DNA of 64,000 nt from Thermococcus alcaliphilus (GTDB lineage: Archaea; Methanobacteriota_B; Thermococci; Thermococcales; Thermococcaceae). Position numbers and translations under genes: made by a program. Below, one piece after another: positions 34,339 through 43,894 of this stretch (the stretch's first letter is position 1; each line of letters starts with the position of its first letter). The DNA is taken from the NCBI RefSeq assembly GCF_024054535.1, contig NZ_JAMXLV010000021.1, positions 186,001 to 250,000 on the forward strand, read 5' to 3'. The notes beneath the pieces are model-generated. The model was not told the DNA's origin. It saw only the letters and a program-made list of their open reading frames with translations, and searched no databases.

Positions 34339-34385
34339 ACACCCTTATAAACCTCCTCTTCTCATCTCCGTTGGTGAATAAAGCT

Positions 34386-34724
34386 ATGGAGAACTATCTC
34401 AAGCTTATCCCCAAGAGAAATGAAGAAATTGAATTAAGAAAGATCGATGGAAAGTATTATCTTCTAATTCCCATGACATCCAAACTGGATTTTCTCGCAA
34501 GAAAGCTTCATGGTAACTATAGACGAATAGAACTCGATGAAATAGGGGTTTTTGTATGGGAACTTTGCGATGGCACAAGGACAATAGAACAAATAGGAAA
34601 AAAAGTGAGAGAAAAATTTGGAGAAAATGCCGAACCGCTATATGAAAGACTTGTGACCTTTATCCTTGAGCTATACAAGAGAAATCTCGTTCTCTTGGGT
34701 GGGTGGGATGAACAAAGAGACTGA
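34386..34724 (+). CDS. PqqD-like peptide-recognition domain protein
   Basis: A 112-residue winged-helix protein of the PqqD/RRE type: LDEIGVFVWELCDGTRTIEQIGKKV is the characteristic strand-helix region (about residues 49-73, ending in a second helix-turn). Such domains normally bind leader peptides for a radical-SAM or other RiPP enzyme, but no such enzyme is encoded nearby. ATG 34386 lies 8 nt after GGTGA; TTG 34371 and GTG 34374 are alternatives. Overlaps the EamA gene by 17 nt, so the two are coupled. Confidence 0.8.
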   Translation: MENYLKLIPKRNEEIELRKIDGKYYLLIPMTSKLDFLARKLHGNYRRIELDEIGVFVWELCDGTRTIEQIGKKVREKFGENAEPLYERLVTFILELYKRNLVLLGGWDEQRD

Positions 34725-35553
34725 AGGGACTCTCTTGGCCCTTCTTGGCATGTTTCTCTATGGAATAGAACCCGTGGTAATCAAGGCAAACCCCACAAAT
34801 CCGCTAAGCTTTGCAGCATTTTCTGCCCTCATAGCTTCTTTAATCCTTTGGCCAATCGTTTTACTTACATCTAGCTGGAAAGAAGTAAAAGAAAATCCAC
34901 AGTATATTCCAAGAGCATTTTTGGTAGGGATGTTTGGAACTGCCTTAGCCTATATCGCTTATTCTTATGGGGCTCGATTAAGCACAGCGATAAATGCTTC
35001 TCTTATAACCAGGGCAGAAGTTCTTTTCTCGTTTGTTCTTGCTTATATCTTCCTAAGGGAAAAAATAACCAAACACCAGGTCTTCTGGTCATTTTCAATC
35101 ATTATTGGCTTGTTTTTGGTAATAACACAGGGAAAGGCATTAATACCAAGAAGGGGAGATTTGCTCCTCCTGTTAGTCCCCCTTTTCTGGCAGAGCGGGC
35201 ATGTGATAGCAAAGAAACTCCCTTACAATCCATTCCTTATAGCGGCATTTAGAAACACCTTTGGAGGAATCTTGCTCTTTTTGCTTGCTCTCTCTTCTGG
35301 ACTTGAGTTTTCAAAGCTTGCTGTAGCAGAGGGCATAATACTCTCATTTGGACAAGTGATATGGTACCTCGCAATAAAGCGGATAAACCTCTCAAAGGCG
35401 ACGGCAATAATAACACCTGCTCCCGCAGTAGCAATAGGGGTTGCAATCCTCCTTGGGGAAGAATTCACAGTATATCACCTAGTAGGGTTTGTGCTCATAA
35501 CCATTGGAACCTTTATGGTCAGCAGAATCAAAAGTGAACTAAAGGCGGCTTAA
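34708..35553 (+). CDS. EamA/DMT-family membrane transporter
   Basis: A 281-residue integral membrane protein with ten predicted helices in two repeated EamA halves (about 10-137 and 150-278), each beginning with a glycine/proline-containing helix. The family exports amino acids, nucleosides or sugars. ATG 34708 follows GGGTGGGTGGG. Substrate not determinable; coupling with the PqqD-like gene is unusual. Converges with the HisC-like gene, overlapping by 15 nt. Confidence 0.9.
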   Translation: MNKETEGTLLALLGMFLYGIEPVVIKANPTNPLSFAAFSALIASLILWPIVLLTSSWKEVKENPQYIPRAFLVGMFGTALAYIAYSYGARLSTAINASLITRAEVLFSFVLAYIFLREKITKHQVFWSFSIIIGLFLVITQGKALIPRRGDLLLLLVPLFWQSGHVIAKKLPYNPFLIAAFRNTFGGILLFLLALSSGLEFSKLAVAEGIILSFGQVIWYLAIKRINLSKATAIITPAPAVAIGVAILLGEEFTVYHLVGFVLITIGTFMVSRIKSELKAA

Positions 35554-36597
35554 TAATTCATCGGCATTTTTTGGAACCCTAAGCCGGACATAGGAATCGT
35601 CCAACGACCTAAAAGCTGAGCCCCTAACAGTTAATATCTTCCTTTCAAGAAAATAGTGGTAAGTGTCCCCTTCTCCCCATAAAAGCATTATTGGAGTCTG
35701 CATGTGGGTTTCAGCTATTTGGAATTTTTTCTTGAGGGTATTGATGATTTCTCTTTTTACAGCGGCTATCTTTTTCTTGCTTTCCTCGAGGAATTTTTGA
35801 TCCTTAAGTGCTTCAACTGCCAAAATCTCTCCAATTGTACTTATGGGAAACGGCAAATCTACCTTCTTATAAAGCTCTCCAAGCTTTCGGTTTTTTATAA
35901 CAGCATAGCCTACCCTCATAGATGCCAGCCCAAAGCCTTTTGAGAAAGAGCGGAGGACGATAAGATTATCATACTCAAGGTTTATTGCCGATTCTTCTTT
36001 TTCAACAAAATCCCCATAAGCTTCATCTACAAGAACCAAAACACCCTTCCTCTCGGCATCTTGAACGATTTCCTCAACTTCCTTGAGCCTTAACACCTGT
36101 CCAGTGGGGTTGTGAGGGTTGTCTAGGTAGAGAAGAGAATAATCTGAAGTGAGAGCATTTATAACTTCTCCAACATCGATTTTAAACCTGTTTTCCTTTT
36201 TTAGGGAAACCGATTCATAGGAACCTCCCATGGCAAGTACGTCGCTTATGTACCTCGTATACTGCGGGGAAATACCAAACACCTTGGAGCCCGGGCTTAT
36301 TACAAATTTGTTCACCTTTTCAAAACATCCGATGGTTCCATAACCAAAGAAAATGCTTTCTTCATCTACATCCCAGTATTCCGCAAGGGCGTTTCTAAGA
36401 TAAGTATACCTCACATCCGGATACGCAGAAAGGTCTACCTCTAAGTTTTTCAACTTCTCTTTTACCCTTTCGGAAGTTCCAAACGGATTTGTGCCAAGGG
36501 AACAGTCGAGGAATCCTGCCCCATGGCCAATCTTATCCGCATACCCTCCGGGCACCTCAAGGGTGAAGAGCTCTTCGCGGACTTTAAACCTCCTCAT
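35539..36597 (-). CDS. HisC/CobD-like PLP aminotransferase
   Basis: Fold-type I aminotransferase, 352 residues. Visible: [14 protein letters not shown] (about 31-44), [10 protein letters not shown] (about 156-165), [10 protein letters not shown] (about 186-195), Schiff-base Lys in [17 protein letters not shown] (about 215-231) and a C-terminal YVRLRVP. No other histidine genes are nearby. It overlaps panB by 14 nt, and GGTGAG sits within the panB end 7-8 nt before ATG 36597, so both are translated from one mRNA. Substrate could be histidinol phosphate, an aromatic amino acid, or a pantothenate-related keto acid; undecided. Confidence 0.88.
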   Translation of the reverse strand: MRRFKVREELFTLEVPGGYADKIGHGAGFLDCSLGTNPFGTSERVKEKLKNLEVDLSAYPDVRYTYLRNALAEYWDVDEESIFFGYGTIGCFEKVNKFVISPGSKVFGISPQYTRYISDVLAMGGSYESVSLKKENRFKIDVGEVINALTSDYSLLYLDNPHNPTGQVLRLKEVEEIVQDAERKGVLVLVDEAYGDFVEKEESAINLEYDNLIVLRSFSKGFGLASMRVGYAVIKNRKLGELYKKVDLPFPISTIGEILAVEALKDQKFLEESKKKIAAVKREIINTLKKKFQIAETHMQTPIMLLWGEGDTYHYFLERKILTVRGSAFRSLDDSYVRLRVPKNADELLSRL

Positions 36598-37456
36598 CAA
36601 ATGTCTCACCTAATAGGCGCTCTATGACTTTCCTCCTTTTTTTCTCAAAGTCGTCCTTGTCAAGGAACTCCCAGTAGTATTCACCGCTTGGGAACTTGCC
36701 CTCTTTTACTTCCTCCCTATAATTCTCAAGCGCCAGCTGAATTATACCCCTCAAATCTGCGTATTTCTTTACAAATGGGGGCACATGCTCATAGACACCA
36801 AGGAGATCGTGCCATACCAGAACTTGCCCGTCCACATAAGGACCAGACCCGATCCCTATCGTTGGTATTTTGACTTCTTCAGTTACTAACTTAGCTACAT
36901 CCGCCAGAACGAACTCTAAAACAACTGCAAAAGCTCCAGCCTTTTCTAGTGCCTTTGCATCCCTAAGTATTTCTTCGATTTCTTCTTCGGTCTCTCCCGT
37001 TATATGGTAGCCTCCCAAACGAAGGTACCTTTGGGGAGTCAAGCCAGTATGCCCCATAACAGGTATGCCCGCCCTAACGAGCTTCTTTACAAGTTTTCTG
37101 TGATCGTAACCACCTTCAATCTTTACCGCATCCGCTCCTGCCTGGATTAACCGGGCGGCATTTCTCATCCCTTCCTCTACGCTAACTTCATAACTCATAA
37201 ATGGCATATCAGCGAGAACCAATCCTCTTTTAACGGCTTTTGCAACTGCCCTCGTGTGATAAACCATCTGCTCCATGGTCACATTTAGGGTGTTCTGCTC
37301 TCCATAGACCACCATTCCCAGCGAATCCCCAACAAAAATAATGTCAATCTTGGCTTTATCCGCTAGAAGAGCTGATGGATAATCGTATGCAGTCACCATC
37401 GTAATTTTCTCCTTCCCCTTCATTTCCATAATCTTCTTCGGTGTTATCTCCCTCAT
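36584..37456 (-). CDS. panB: 3-methyl-2-oxobutanoate hydroxymethyltransferase (ketopantoate synthase)
   Basis: First enzyme of pantoate/coenzyme A synthesis: ketoisovalerate plus methylene-tetrahydro(methano)pterin to ketopantoate. 290 residues, TIM barrel; metal and substrate motifs [15 protein letters not shown] (about 21-35), [14 protein letters not shown] (about 39-52), VKIEGG (about 111-116), and GHTGLTPQ (about 134-141). GGGAGATTGCC precedes the ATG. First gene of the panB-HisC-like pair. Confidence 0.95.
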   Translation of the reverse strand: MREITPKKIMEMKGKEKITMVTAYDYPSALLADKAKIDIIFVGDSLGMVVYGEQNTLNVTMEQMVYHTRAVAKAVKRGLVLADMPFMSYEVSVEEGMRNAARLIQAGADAVKIEGGYDHRKLVKKLVRAGIPVMGHTGLTPQRYLRLGGYHITGETEEEIEEILRDAKALEKAGAFAVVLEFVLADVAKLVTEEVKIPTIGIGSGPYVDGQVLVWHDLLGVYEHVPPFVKKYADLRGIIQLALENYREEVKEGKFPSGEYYWEFLDKDDFEKKRRKVIERLLGETFDEEV

Positions 37457-37513
37457 GGCAATCTCCCTAAAGCCTAATAAACTTGGGGAAATATTAACCT
37501 ATCGGGTGAGAGA

Positions 37514-37939
37514 ATGAAAAGGTGGGAGCACTATGAGCACACTGCCGATATTGGAATAAGGGGATATGGAGAAACCCTTGAAGAGGCTTTTGAAGCCGTT
37601 GCAATTGCTCTTTTTGACGTAATGGTTAACGTTGAGAAAGTTGAGAAGAGAGAAGTAAGAGAAATCGAAGTTGAGGGAGAGGATTTATATTCCTTGCTTT
37701 ACAACTTCCTTGAAGAGCTCCTTATCCTCCATGACACGGAAGGACTGGTTTTTAGGGACTTTGAAGTTAAAATAGAAAAAACTGAAGAGGGGTACAAGCT
37801 CAAGGCAAAAGCCTATGGAGAAAAGCTGAGCGAAAAGCACGAGCCAAAAGAAGAAGTCAAAGCCATAACCTACCACGACATGGAGATAAAACAGCTCCCC
37901 AATGGAGAATGGATGGCACAGCTTGTCCCAGATATCTGA
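37514..37939 (+). CDS. Archease
   Basis: Cofactor protein that enables guanylation and turnover of the RNA ligase RtcB and, in Pyrococcus abyssi, prevents aggregation of and adds specificity to a tRNA m5C methyltransferase. 141 residues; [20 protein letters not shown] (about 8-27), AKAYGEK and the C-terminal [13 protein letters not shown] with metal-binding acids are diagnostic. GGTGAG upstream of the ATG. First gene of a four-gene cluster with its two known partners (the methylase next to it, RtcB two further on). Confidence 0.95.
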   Translation: MKRWEHYEHTADIGIRGYGETLEEAFEAVAIALFDVMVNVEKVEKREVREIEVEGEDLYSLLYNFLEELLILHDTEGLVFRDFEVKIEKTEEGYKLKAKAYGEKLSEKHEPKEEVKAITYHDMEIKQLPNGEWMAQLVPDI

Positions 37940-37948
37940 GGTGATCGG

Positions 37949-38863
37949 ATGGAAGAAGTTGCCAAAATGAACAGAGCATTCTACGAGAGGTATCAAAAGC
38001 TCGATGATGGGGAAGAATTCTGGAGGCTCATGATGGCGCCCTTGAGGCAGAGCATAAGAATCAACACCCTCAAAGCTCCCCTAGAGTACGTAAAGGCAAG
38101 GCTGGAAGAAAGGTACGAGCTTGAACCAATCCCCTGGGTAAAAGAAGGGTTCTTTATCAACACCAGAGAGTTCGGGGATATGATAGAGTACACCCTTGGG
38201 CTTGTCTTTCCTCAAGAGGCGTCCTCAATGATACCACCCGTTGTCCTAGATCCCAAGCCCGGAGAACTTGTCCTTGACATGGCGGCTGCCCCGGGAGCTA
38301 AAACGACACAAATAGCACAATACATGAAAAACGAAGGGTGCATAATAGCCAATGACTTAAAAAAATGGCGTGCTAATGTTTTGATAGCAAACCTAAACCG
38401 GTTTGGAGTGCTTAACGCAAGGGTTACCGTCAAAGACGGCACGTACTTTTCACGATTTGAAAATACCTTCGATAGAATACTCCTTGATGCGCCCTGCTCG
38501 AGTGTGGGGATGATAAGAAAAAGCTTCAAATTCTTGACAGATTGGAGCATGAAGAAGGTTATAAGATACTCCAACATTCAAAAAAAGCTAATAGTAGCAG
38601 CTTACAAAGCTCTAAAGCCCGGAGGAGTTTTAGTGTACTCAACATGTACCATAGATCCCCTTGAAAACGAAGAAGTTGTTGACTACCTCCTCTCCAAAAC
38701 TGACGCCAAGCTTGAGAAAATCAACCTACCTCTAAAATCAACACCTCCCGTTTTGGAGTTTGAGGGGAAGAAGTATTCCGAGGAGGTGAAAAAATGTCTT
38801 CGCATTCATCCACAGGACAACAACACAGAAGCGTTCTTTATAGCGAAAATAAGGAAACCATGA
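37949..38863 (+). CDS. tRNA (cytosine-5) methyltransferase, NOL1/NOP2/Sun family
   Basis: SAM-dependent m5C methylase. 304 residues; N-terminal RNA-binding segment, then SAM motif LDMAAAPGAKTTQIAQYM (about 110-127), motif IV DAPCSSVGM (about 179-187, product-release Cys) and motif VI STCTIDPLENE (about 231-241, catalytic Cys). It starts 9 nt after archease, as in P. abyssi where the neighbouring methylase is Trm4-like. Its stop overlaps the next start (ATGA). Confidence 0.94.
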   Translation: MEEVAKMNRAFYERYQKLDDGEEFWRLMMAPLRQSIRINTLKAPLEYVKARLEERYELEPIPWVKEGFFINTREFGDMIEYTLGLVFPQEASSMIPPVVLDPKPGELVLDMAAAPGAKTTQIAQYMKNEGCIIANDLKKWRANVLIANLNRFGVLNARVTVKDGTYFSRFENTFDRILLDAPCSSVGMIRKSFKFLTDWSMKKVIRYSNIQKKLIVAAYKALKPGGVLVYSTCTIDPLENEEVVDYLLSKTDAKLEKINLPLKSTPPVLEFEGKKYSEEVKKCLRIHPQDNNTEAFFIAKIRKP

Positions 38864-39264
38864 GCAAAAAAGTTAAGGAAATGCTAATAGAGCAGTATGG
38901 GTATGCTCCAGATTTGATTTTTGAAGTAAAAAGGAGTAAAAAGGTTTATGCTTATAAGCCCTGTGAGTTCGATCCAAAGACACGCACAGATAGGGGAATT
39001 TATTTTGGAAAAATCGAAAGTGATGGGATAAGGCTTACTATAGAGGGAAGCTTTTTAGTCGGTTCAAAAGCTACAAAAAACGTCGTTGAAGTTGATGAGG
39101 GAGAGGCGAAGCTCTGGCTAAGTGGAGAAGACTTGAAAACCTCAACCGAAACGAGAGGATGGGTAATACTAAAATGGGGCTTGTACTATCTCGGCTGCGG
39201 AAAAGCAAAAGACGGTATAATTAAAAACTACGTGCCGAAAGAAAGAAGAATAAACCCCAAATAA
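38860..39264 (+). CDS. Stand-alone PUA-like RNA-binding protein of methyltransferase type
   Basis: A 134-residue protein resembling the PUA-like C-terminal domain of RsmF-type m5C methyltransferases: YKPCEFDPKTRTDRGIYFG-type strand region and the closing WVILKWGLYYLGCGK (about 102-116). Here it is a separate gene whose ATG overlaps the methylase stop (ATGA), so it probably supplies an RNA-binding subunit in trans. The frame extends to 38794 but that start lies inside the methylase gene. Functional assignment is from domain resemblance only. Confidence 0.75.
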   Translation: MSKKVKEMLIEQYGYAPDLIFEVKRSKKVYAYKPCEFDPKTRTDRGIYFGKIESDGIRLTIEGSFLVGSKATKNVVEVDEGEAKLWLSGEDLKTSTETRGWVILKWGLYYLGCGKAKDGIIKNYVPKERRINPK

Positions 39265-39312
39265 CGCAATCTTTTAAAATTTTGAGAGCTATTTAATTTG
39301 GAGGTGAGAAGG

Positions 39313-40755
39313 GTGGAGATCCCATTAAAGAGAATAGATAAGATTAGGTGGGAGATACCGAAGTTCGATAAAAGAATGAGAGTGCCGGGAAGAGTTTATG
39401 CAGATGATACACTAATCCAAAAAATGAGACAAGATAGAACCCTCGAACAGGCCGCAAATGTGGCCATGCTTCCGGGGATTTATAAGTATTCTATAGTAAT
39501 GCCCGATGGCCATCAGGGTTATGGTTTCCCAATCGGTGGTGTGGCCGCTTTTGATGTGAAAGAAGGTGTCATAAGCCCCGGAGGCGTAGGTTATGACATT
39601 AACTGCGGCGTCAGGCTTATTAGGACGAACTTAACGGAGAAAGAAGTTAGACCAAAGATCAAACAGCTCGTCGATACTCTATTCAAAAACGTGCCAAGCG
39701 GACTTGGAAGCAAAGGAAGGATTAGGCTTCACTGGACGCAATTAGATGATGTTCTTGCAGATGGTGCAAAGTGGGCTGTGGATAACGGCTATGGCTGGAA
39801 GGAAGATTTAGAACATCTAGAAGAGAACGGGAGAATGGAAGGAGCGGATCCAAATGCAGTAAGCCAAAAAGCAAAGCAAAGAGGAGCCCCACAATTAGGC
39901 TCTCTAGGAAGTGGAAACCACTTCTTGGAAGTGCAGGTAGTTGACAAGATCTTCAATGAGGAAATCGCTAAGGTATACGGCTTGTTTGAAGGACAAGTTG
40001 TTGTTATGGTGCACACTGGGTCAAGAGGGCTTGGTCATCAGGTAGCAAGCGATTACCTAAGGATCATGGAGAAGGCAAATAGGAAGTACAATGTGCCATG
40101 GCCAGACAGAGAGCTTGTGAGCGTCCCATTCCAGACAGAGGAAGGACAAAGATATTTCAGTGCAATGAAAGCTGCGGCAAACTTTGCATGGGCTAACAGG
40201 CAGATGATTACCCACTGGGTAAGGGAGAGCTTTGAGGAAGTGTTCAAGCAAAAGGCTGAGGACTTAGGAATGAGCATAGTTTACGATGTTGCCCACAACA
40301 TAGCAAAAGTTGAAGAGCACGAGGTTGATGGAAGGAAAGTCAAAGTTGTAGTTCACAGAAAAGGTGCCACAAGAGCATTCCCCGCTGGGCATGAGGCTGT
40401 GCCAAGAGCTTACCGCAATGTGGGACAGCCTGTCTTAATTCCCGGCTCAATGGGTACTGCAAGCTATGTGCTTGCTGGAGCCGAGGGATCAATGAAAGAA
40501 ACCTTTGGTAGCACATGCCACGGTGCAGGAAGGGTTTTGAGCAGACATGCTGCTACAAGACAATTTAGAGGGGATAAGCTTAGAAATGAGCTCATGCAGA
40601 GAGGAATATACATTAGGGCGGCGAGCATGAGGGTTGTTGCGGAGGAAGCCCCCGGAGCCTACAAGAACGTCGATAACGTTGTTAACGTTGTTCATGAGGC
40701 GGGAATAGCAAATCTGGTGGCAAGGATGAGACCAATTGGAGTTGCAAAGGGCTAG
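39313..40755 (+). CDS. rtcB: RNA-splicing ligase RtcB
   Basis: Joins 2',3'-cyclic phosphate and 5'-OH ends after tRNA intron excision, using GTP and Mn. 480 residues, with [18 protein letters not shown] (about 65-82), YDINCGVRL (metal Cys, about 97-105), [10 protein letters not shown] (about 203-212), [10 protein letters not shown] (about 234-243) and the guanylated His in [12 protein letters not shown] (about 398-409). No intein, unlike the P. horikoshii gene. The start is GTG 39313, just after GGAGGTGAGAAGG; TTG 39298 lies before that site. A TATA-like CTTTTAAAATTTTG (39271-39284) gives it a possible own promoter. Confidence 0.97.
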   Translation: MEIPLKRIDKIRWEIPKFDKRMRVPGRVYADDTLIQKMRQDRTLEQAANVAMLPGIYKYSIVMPDGHQGYGFPIGGVAAFDVKEGVISPGGVGYDINCGVRLIRTNLTEKEVRPKIKQLVDTLFKNVPSGLGSKGRIRLHWTQLDDVLADGAKWAVDNGYGWKEDLEHLEENGRMEGADPNAVSQKAKQRGAPQLGSLGSGNHFLEVQVVDKIFNEEIAKVYGLFEGQVVVMVHTGSRGLGHQVASDYLRIMEKANRKYNVPWPDRELVSVPFQTEEGQRYFSAMKAAANFAWANRQMITHWVRESFEEVFKQKAEDLGMSIVYDVAHNIAKVEEHEVDGRKVKVVVHRKGATRAFPAGHEAVPRAYRNVGQPVLIPGSMGTASYVLAGAEGSMKETFGSTCHGAGRVLSRHAATRQFRGDKLRNELMQRGIYIRAASMRVVAEEAPGAYKNVDNVVNVVHEAGIANLVARMRPIGVAKG

Positions 40756-40779
40756 GGCTAGCTTAATCCTTCCCATTTT

Positions 40780-41703
40780 TCATCTGAGGTCTCTGGTCAT
40801 AAATCTAGCGTAAGCAAAGGCAAACGGGAGGAGTAGGAAGGTTAAAAGCATCGAGAGATTGTCGAGCATCAAAATTAGGGAATCTCCAAGGGGAGCATAA
40901 TAGTTAGCTATTCTATCCCCGGCAAAAACTGCAATAACTAGGGCAGCATAGTGGTGAGCCGGGTTTATGAAGTGCAGTCTCTGCTCCCAGAGCTTGAGGT
41001 TTTCTTCCCACATCTCAAAAGCAGGTGTTTCATACGGGGGCATTTCTCCTGCTAGATGTTGGGCTATTAAGGAAACCACAGCTCCATATATCATCGTTAG
41101 AAAAACTGCCAGACCGATTGATATAAGCATAGATGTTTCGGGCTTTTTTAAGAGCGTCGAAAAGAGCATAGAGATGCTTAAGAAAACCATCGAATAGAGG
41201 AGTGTCAAGATAAATGCAACAAATCCTCTCAAGATCGAGTCTCCGTCGAGAGGAGTCCCATTGATAAGGAGAAAGGCAATCGTAACCACATATCCCACGG
41301 TGATTGTAATAGCCAAAACAAACGCATTGCCGAGGAATTTTCCATTTATAACCTCGTCTCTGTAAACGGGATGTGCAAGGAGCGTTTTTATAGTTCCGCT
41401 CTCAATTTCCTTGTTTATCGCATCTGCCCCAAGAGAAGCACCCAGGATAGCGCCGATTACCGTGAAGAACGTAAAGTTGAGAGTAAGCATAGTAGAGAGC
41501 GGTGTAGCAAAGATTTCTCCACTCACTCCAAACAAATCCATTGATAAATTTTCAACAGCGGGAGAAGTTAGCTCACTTAGGTTGTCCCTCAGGGAGTAAG
41601 AGAGCAGAAGAAGGAGAAGAACATAAATGCTAAGGAGTATTGCAAACCTTTTGCTTTTTATTGAGACATAGAGCTCCTTCATCGCAATGTTCAATGCCTT
41701 CAT
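40780..41703 (-). CDS. ABC-2 type transporter permease
   Basis: A 307-residue membrane protein with about six helices; cytoplasmic segment AINKEIESGTIKTLLAHPVY (about 97-116, first half of an ABC-2 coupling region). Clearly a paralogue of the permease at 44827 (AINGEKESGTLKV and the same KFLG motif). ATG 41703 overlaps the stop of the upstream surface-protein gene (ATGA) and follows GGTGGG. Last gene of the four-gene operon. Confidence 0.9.
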   Translation of the reverse strand: MKALNIAMKELYVSIKSKRFAILLSIYVLLLLLLSYSLRDNLSELTSPAVENLSMDLFGVSGEIFATPLSTMLTLNFTFFTVIGAILGASLGADAINKEIESGTIKTLLAHPVYRDEVINGKFLGNAFVLAITITVGYVVTIAFLLINGTPLDGDSILRGFVAFILTLLYSMVFLSISMLFSTLLKKPETSMLISIGLAVFLTMIYGAVVSLIAQHLAGEMPPYETPAFEMWEENLKLWEQRLHFINPAHHYAALVIAVFAGDRIANYYAPLGDSLILMLDNLSMLLTFLLLPFAFAYARFMTRDLR

Positions 41704-43889
41704 CTCCTGCCCACCTTCCTCATCATCCATATTACACCCCCAAAAGTTAGCACGAGTATTAGTATCCCAATGTATGCGGTATTAGAGCTCTGGGTCACTC
41801 TGACCGTAATCTGGGTGCTGGCTTGAGCTTGATCCCCCTTTCCGGTGATCGTTATTTGGTATGTTCCAGCTGGAGTTGTCTCGGGGACTTTTATCGTAAC
41901 AGTTAAACGGTTCTCCGATCCACTTATTCTTCTGACGCCTCCCTCAAAATACAGCGATCCAAGCTCGGGAATTACTTGGGGAGTAACCTTAACGTCCCAT
42001 CCTTGAGGAGCACTAACCTCAAATTTTATGTTTGTTATTGGAGCAGTTCCGGTGTTTTCGAGGGAAAGATAAGCGATTCCATCCTTACCGGCTTTAATGT
42101 TCACCATTGGTGTCTCCGGATACATCTCAAATTTGTATTCCCCGATAAGCTTCACTACTAGGTTTATCCTTTTCTCCAATCCAGAGGAGCTTTTAACGAC
42201 AATAGTTAGATTATATTCTCCAGGCTGGGCATTGAAAGGTGGAACTATTCTTAAAGCAACTTCCTTGGATTCTCCTGGGCTGATTTTTATCTTTCTGATA
42301 GGACTTTCCGCATAGTAAAATTCAGCTGACCATCCTTCCGGAATCTCAAAAGCCGAAAGCGAATACCAATCTTCTTCCTTTCCTAAGTTCTTTATGGTTA
42401 CTGCATACCTACCTATTGATCCTGCTACAATTGCAACTGTGTCTCCGCTTCCCTCAAGCTCGAAGTAGTAGGGAAGCTTTGTTAGAGTTATCTCCAAAGT
42501 TTTTTCCTCCCCATCTTCAACTGAAACTTCTTTTTCAACCAATTCATATCCCTCTTTTTCCACAAAAATTTTGTATTCTCCGGGTTTAAGCTCTATCTTA
42601 GCTCTTCCATAGCCGTCTGTGAAGGCAGTTTTGTTTCCAGTGCTAATTTTTGCTCCCTGTACAAAGTTGCCTTCCTCATCTTTAGCTGTCACGACTATTT
42701 TTGCGGGCTCTCCTTTGTACGTCTTGTAGATAAAAACACTCACGTTCTTTTCTATTCCGTTTATCGAGAACCCTAGTTTATGCTCACCAAGCTCAGCATT
42801 TCTTGGAGCCTCTACAAAAAGAGTTATCCCCTGCTCTCCTTCCAAAAGAAAAGACTTGACTCTCTGGTTACCCATGAGGAAATATGCATTCCATCCGGCA
42901 GGTTTCTCTGTTACTTCAAGCTTTACAGCTTTCTCCTCTCCCCTATTTTTTAGGATTATTGGGAATGTAACACTCTGACCGGCCTCAGTTTCAACACCGA
43001 GCATAGGAATTATAACATCAATGCCCTCATTTTCAATAACATCGAGGGTGATCTCGCCAATCTCTTCCCCAACTGCAAAGCGAATTCTCTTTGTTCCGCT
43101 CGCATCTTCGGGAATCTTTATAAAAAGGGTTAGGACAGCAGAAGCCTTGAGATTTAAAGCGATTTCATTGACCTCATATTTCCCACTCTCATCGAGAACT
43201 CTTACATCCCATCCCAAAGGCTTTGAGAGGATTTTTAGCTGTAAAGTTAATTCCTTGTTGCCGTTGTTGTAGACCGTTATTGGAATTTGAACTTCATCAC
43301 CAGCTTTCACCTTAAGCCCCTTGAAAGGATAGTAAACCTCATAATCCTTTCTTCTCTCTCTGTCAATCTCAACATTAGCGTAGTAAACCCCCAAAACATC
43401 TCCCGTGTATTCGAGGGCGAGTTTGTCGTGAACTCTGACAGAGTTTGCCTTTACCTCTATCTCATCCCCGTTTATGCTCAGCAACACGCTTTCATTGCCT
43501 GATTCTGTCACCTTTATGGAATAATCCCCTACTTCAAACGAAGCTCCGTTTTTAGGGGCTATCTCTTTGGTTAGAGGAGGCTTATATTGCAATGCAACAA
43601 AGACATCCTCGTTTTCAGCATTGTAGCTTCCAAGGACAACCCTCATGCTGCCAACTTCGGTAAGATTCCCCTGCCCAACAATTTTCTTTATTTCCTCATC
43701 CTCGTAGATTATAGCATACGGCTTCATTTCGTTCTTTTCCAAGGTGAGGTATATTTTGTATTCCCCTAGAATCAGACTCTCTCCTATCTTTACCCTACCT
43801 TCAAACACCGTCACCCAGGGTTGAGCGCTCATGAAGGGAAAACTCGAAAGCAAGAGAACAAAAATAATCAAGGAGGCCCATTTTTTCAT
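41700..43889 (-). CDS. Large secreted surface protein with NEW3-type repeats
   Basis: A 729-residue exported protein: signal peptide (about 1-22, hydrophobic core LIIFVLLLSSFPF), N-terminal beta-rich domain, at least four NPCBM-associated NEW3-like modules (each with an AGxxxxxPITVxNxG strand and a GW near the end), one carboxypeptidase-regulatory/PEGA-like module (EGNFVQGAKISTGNKTAFTD, about 400-420), and a C-terminal transmembrane helix followed by KVGRR, so it stays anchored with most mass outside. It sits between the ATPase and the second permease of an ABC-2 operon and is coupled to both by overlaps. Confidence 0.85.
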   Translation of the reverse strand: MKKWASLIIFVLLLSSFPFMSAQPWVTVFEGRVKIGESLILGEYKIYLTLEKNEMKPYAIIYEDEEIKKIVGQGNLTEVGSMRVVLGSYNAENEDVFVALQYKPPLTKEIAPKNGASFEVGDYSIKVTESGNESVLLSINGDEIEVKANSVRVHDKLALEYTGDVLGVYYANVEIDRERRKDYEVYYPFKGLKVKAGDEVQIPITVYNNGNKELTLQLKILSKPLGWDVRVLDESGKYEVNEIALNLKASAVLTLFIKIPEDASGTKRIRFAVGEEIGEITLDVIENEGIDVIIPMLGVETEAGQSVTFPIILKNRGEEKAVKLEVTEKPAGWNAYFLMGNQRVKSFLLEGEQGITLFVEAPRNAELGEHKLGFSINGIEKNVSVFIYKTYKGEPAKIVVTAKDEEGNFVQGAKISTGNKTAFTDGYGRAKIELKPGEYKIFVEKEGYELVEKEVSVEDGEEKTLEITLTKLPYYFELEGSGDTVAIVAGSIGRYAVTIKNLGKEEDWYSLSAFEIPEGWSAEFYYAESPIRKIKISPGESKEVALRIVPPFNAQPGEYNLTIVVKSSSGLEKRINLVVKLIGEYKFEMYPETPMVNIKAGKDGIAYLSLENTGTAPITNIKFEVSAPQGWDVKVTPQVIPELGSLYFEGGVRRISGSENRLTVTIKVPETTPAGTYQITITGKGDQAQASTQITVRVTQSSNTAYIGILILVLTFGGVIWMMRKVGRR

Positions 43890-43894
43890 TTGAC

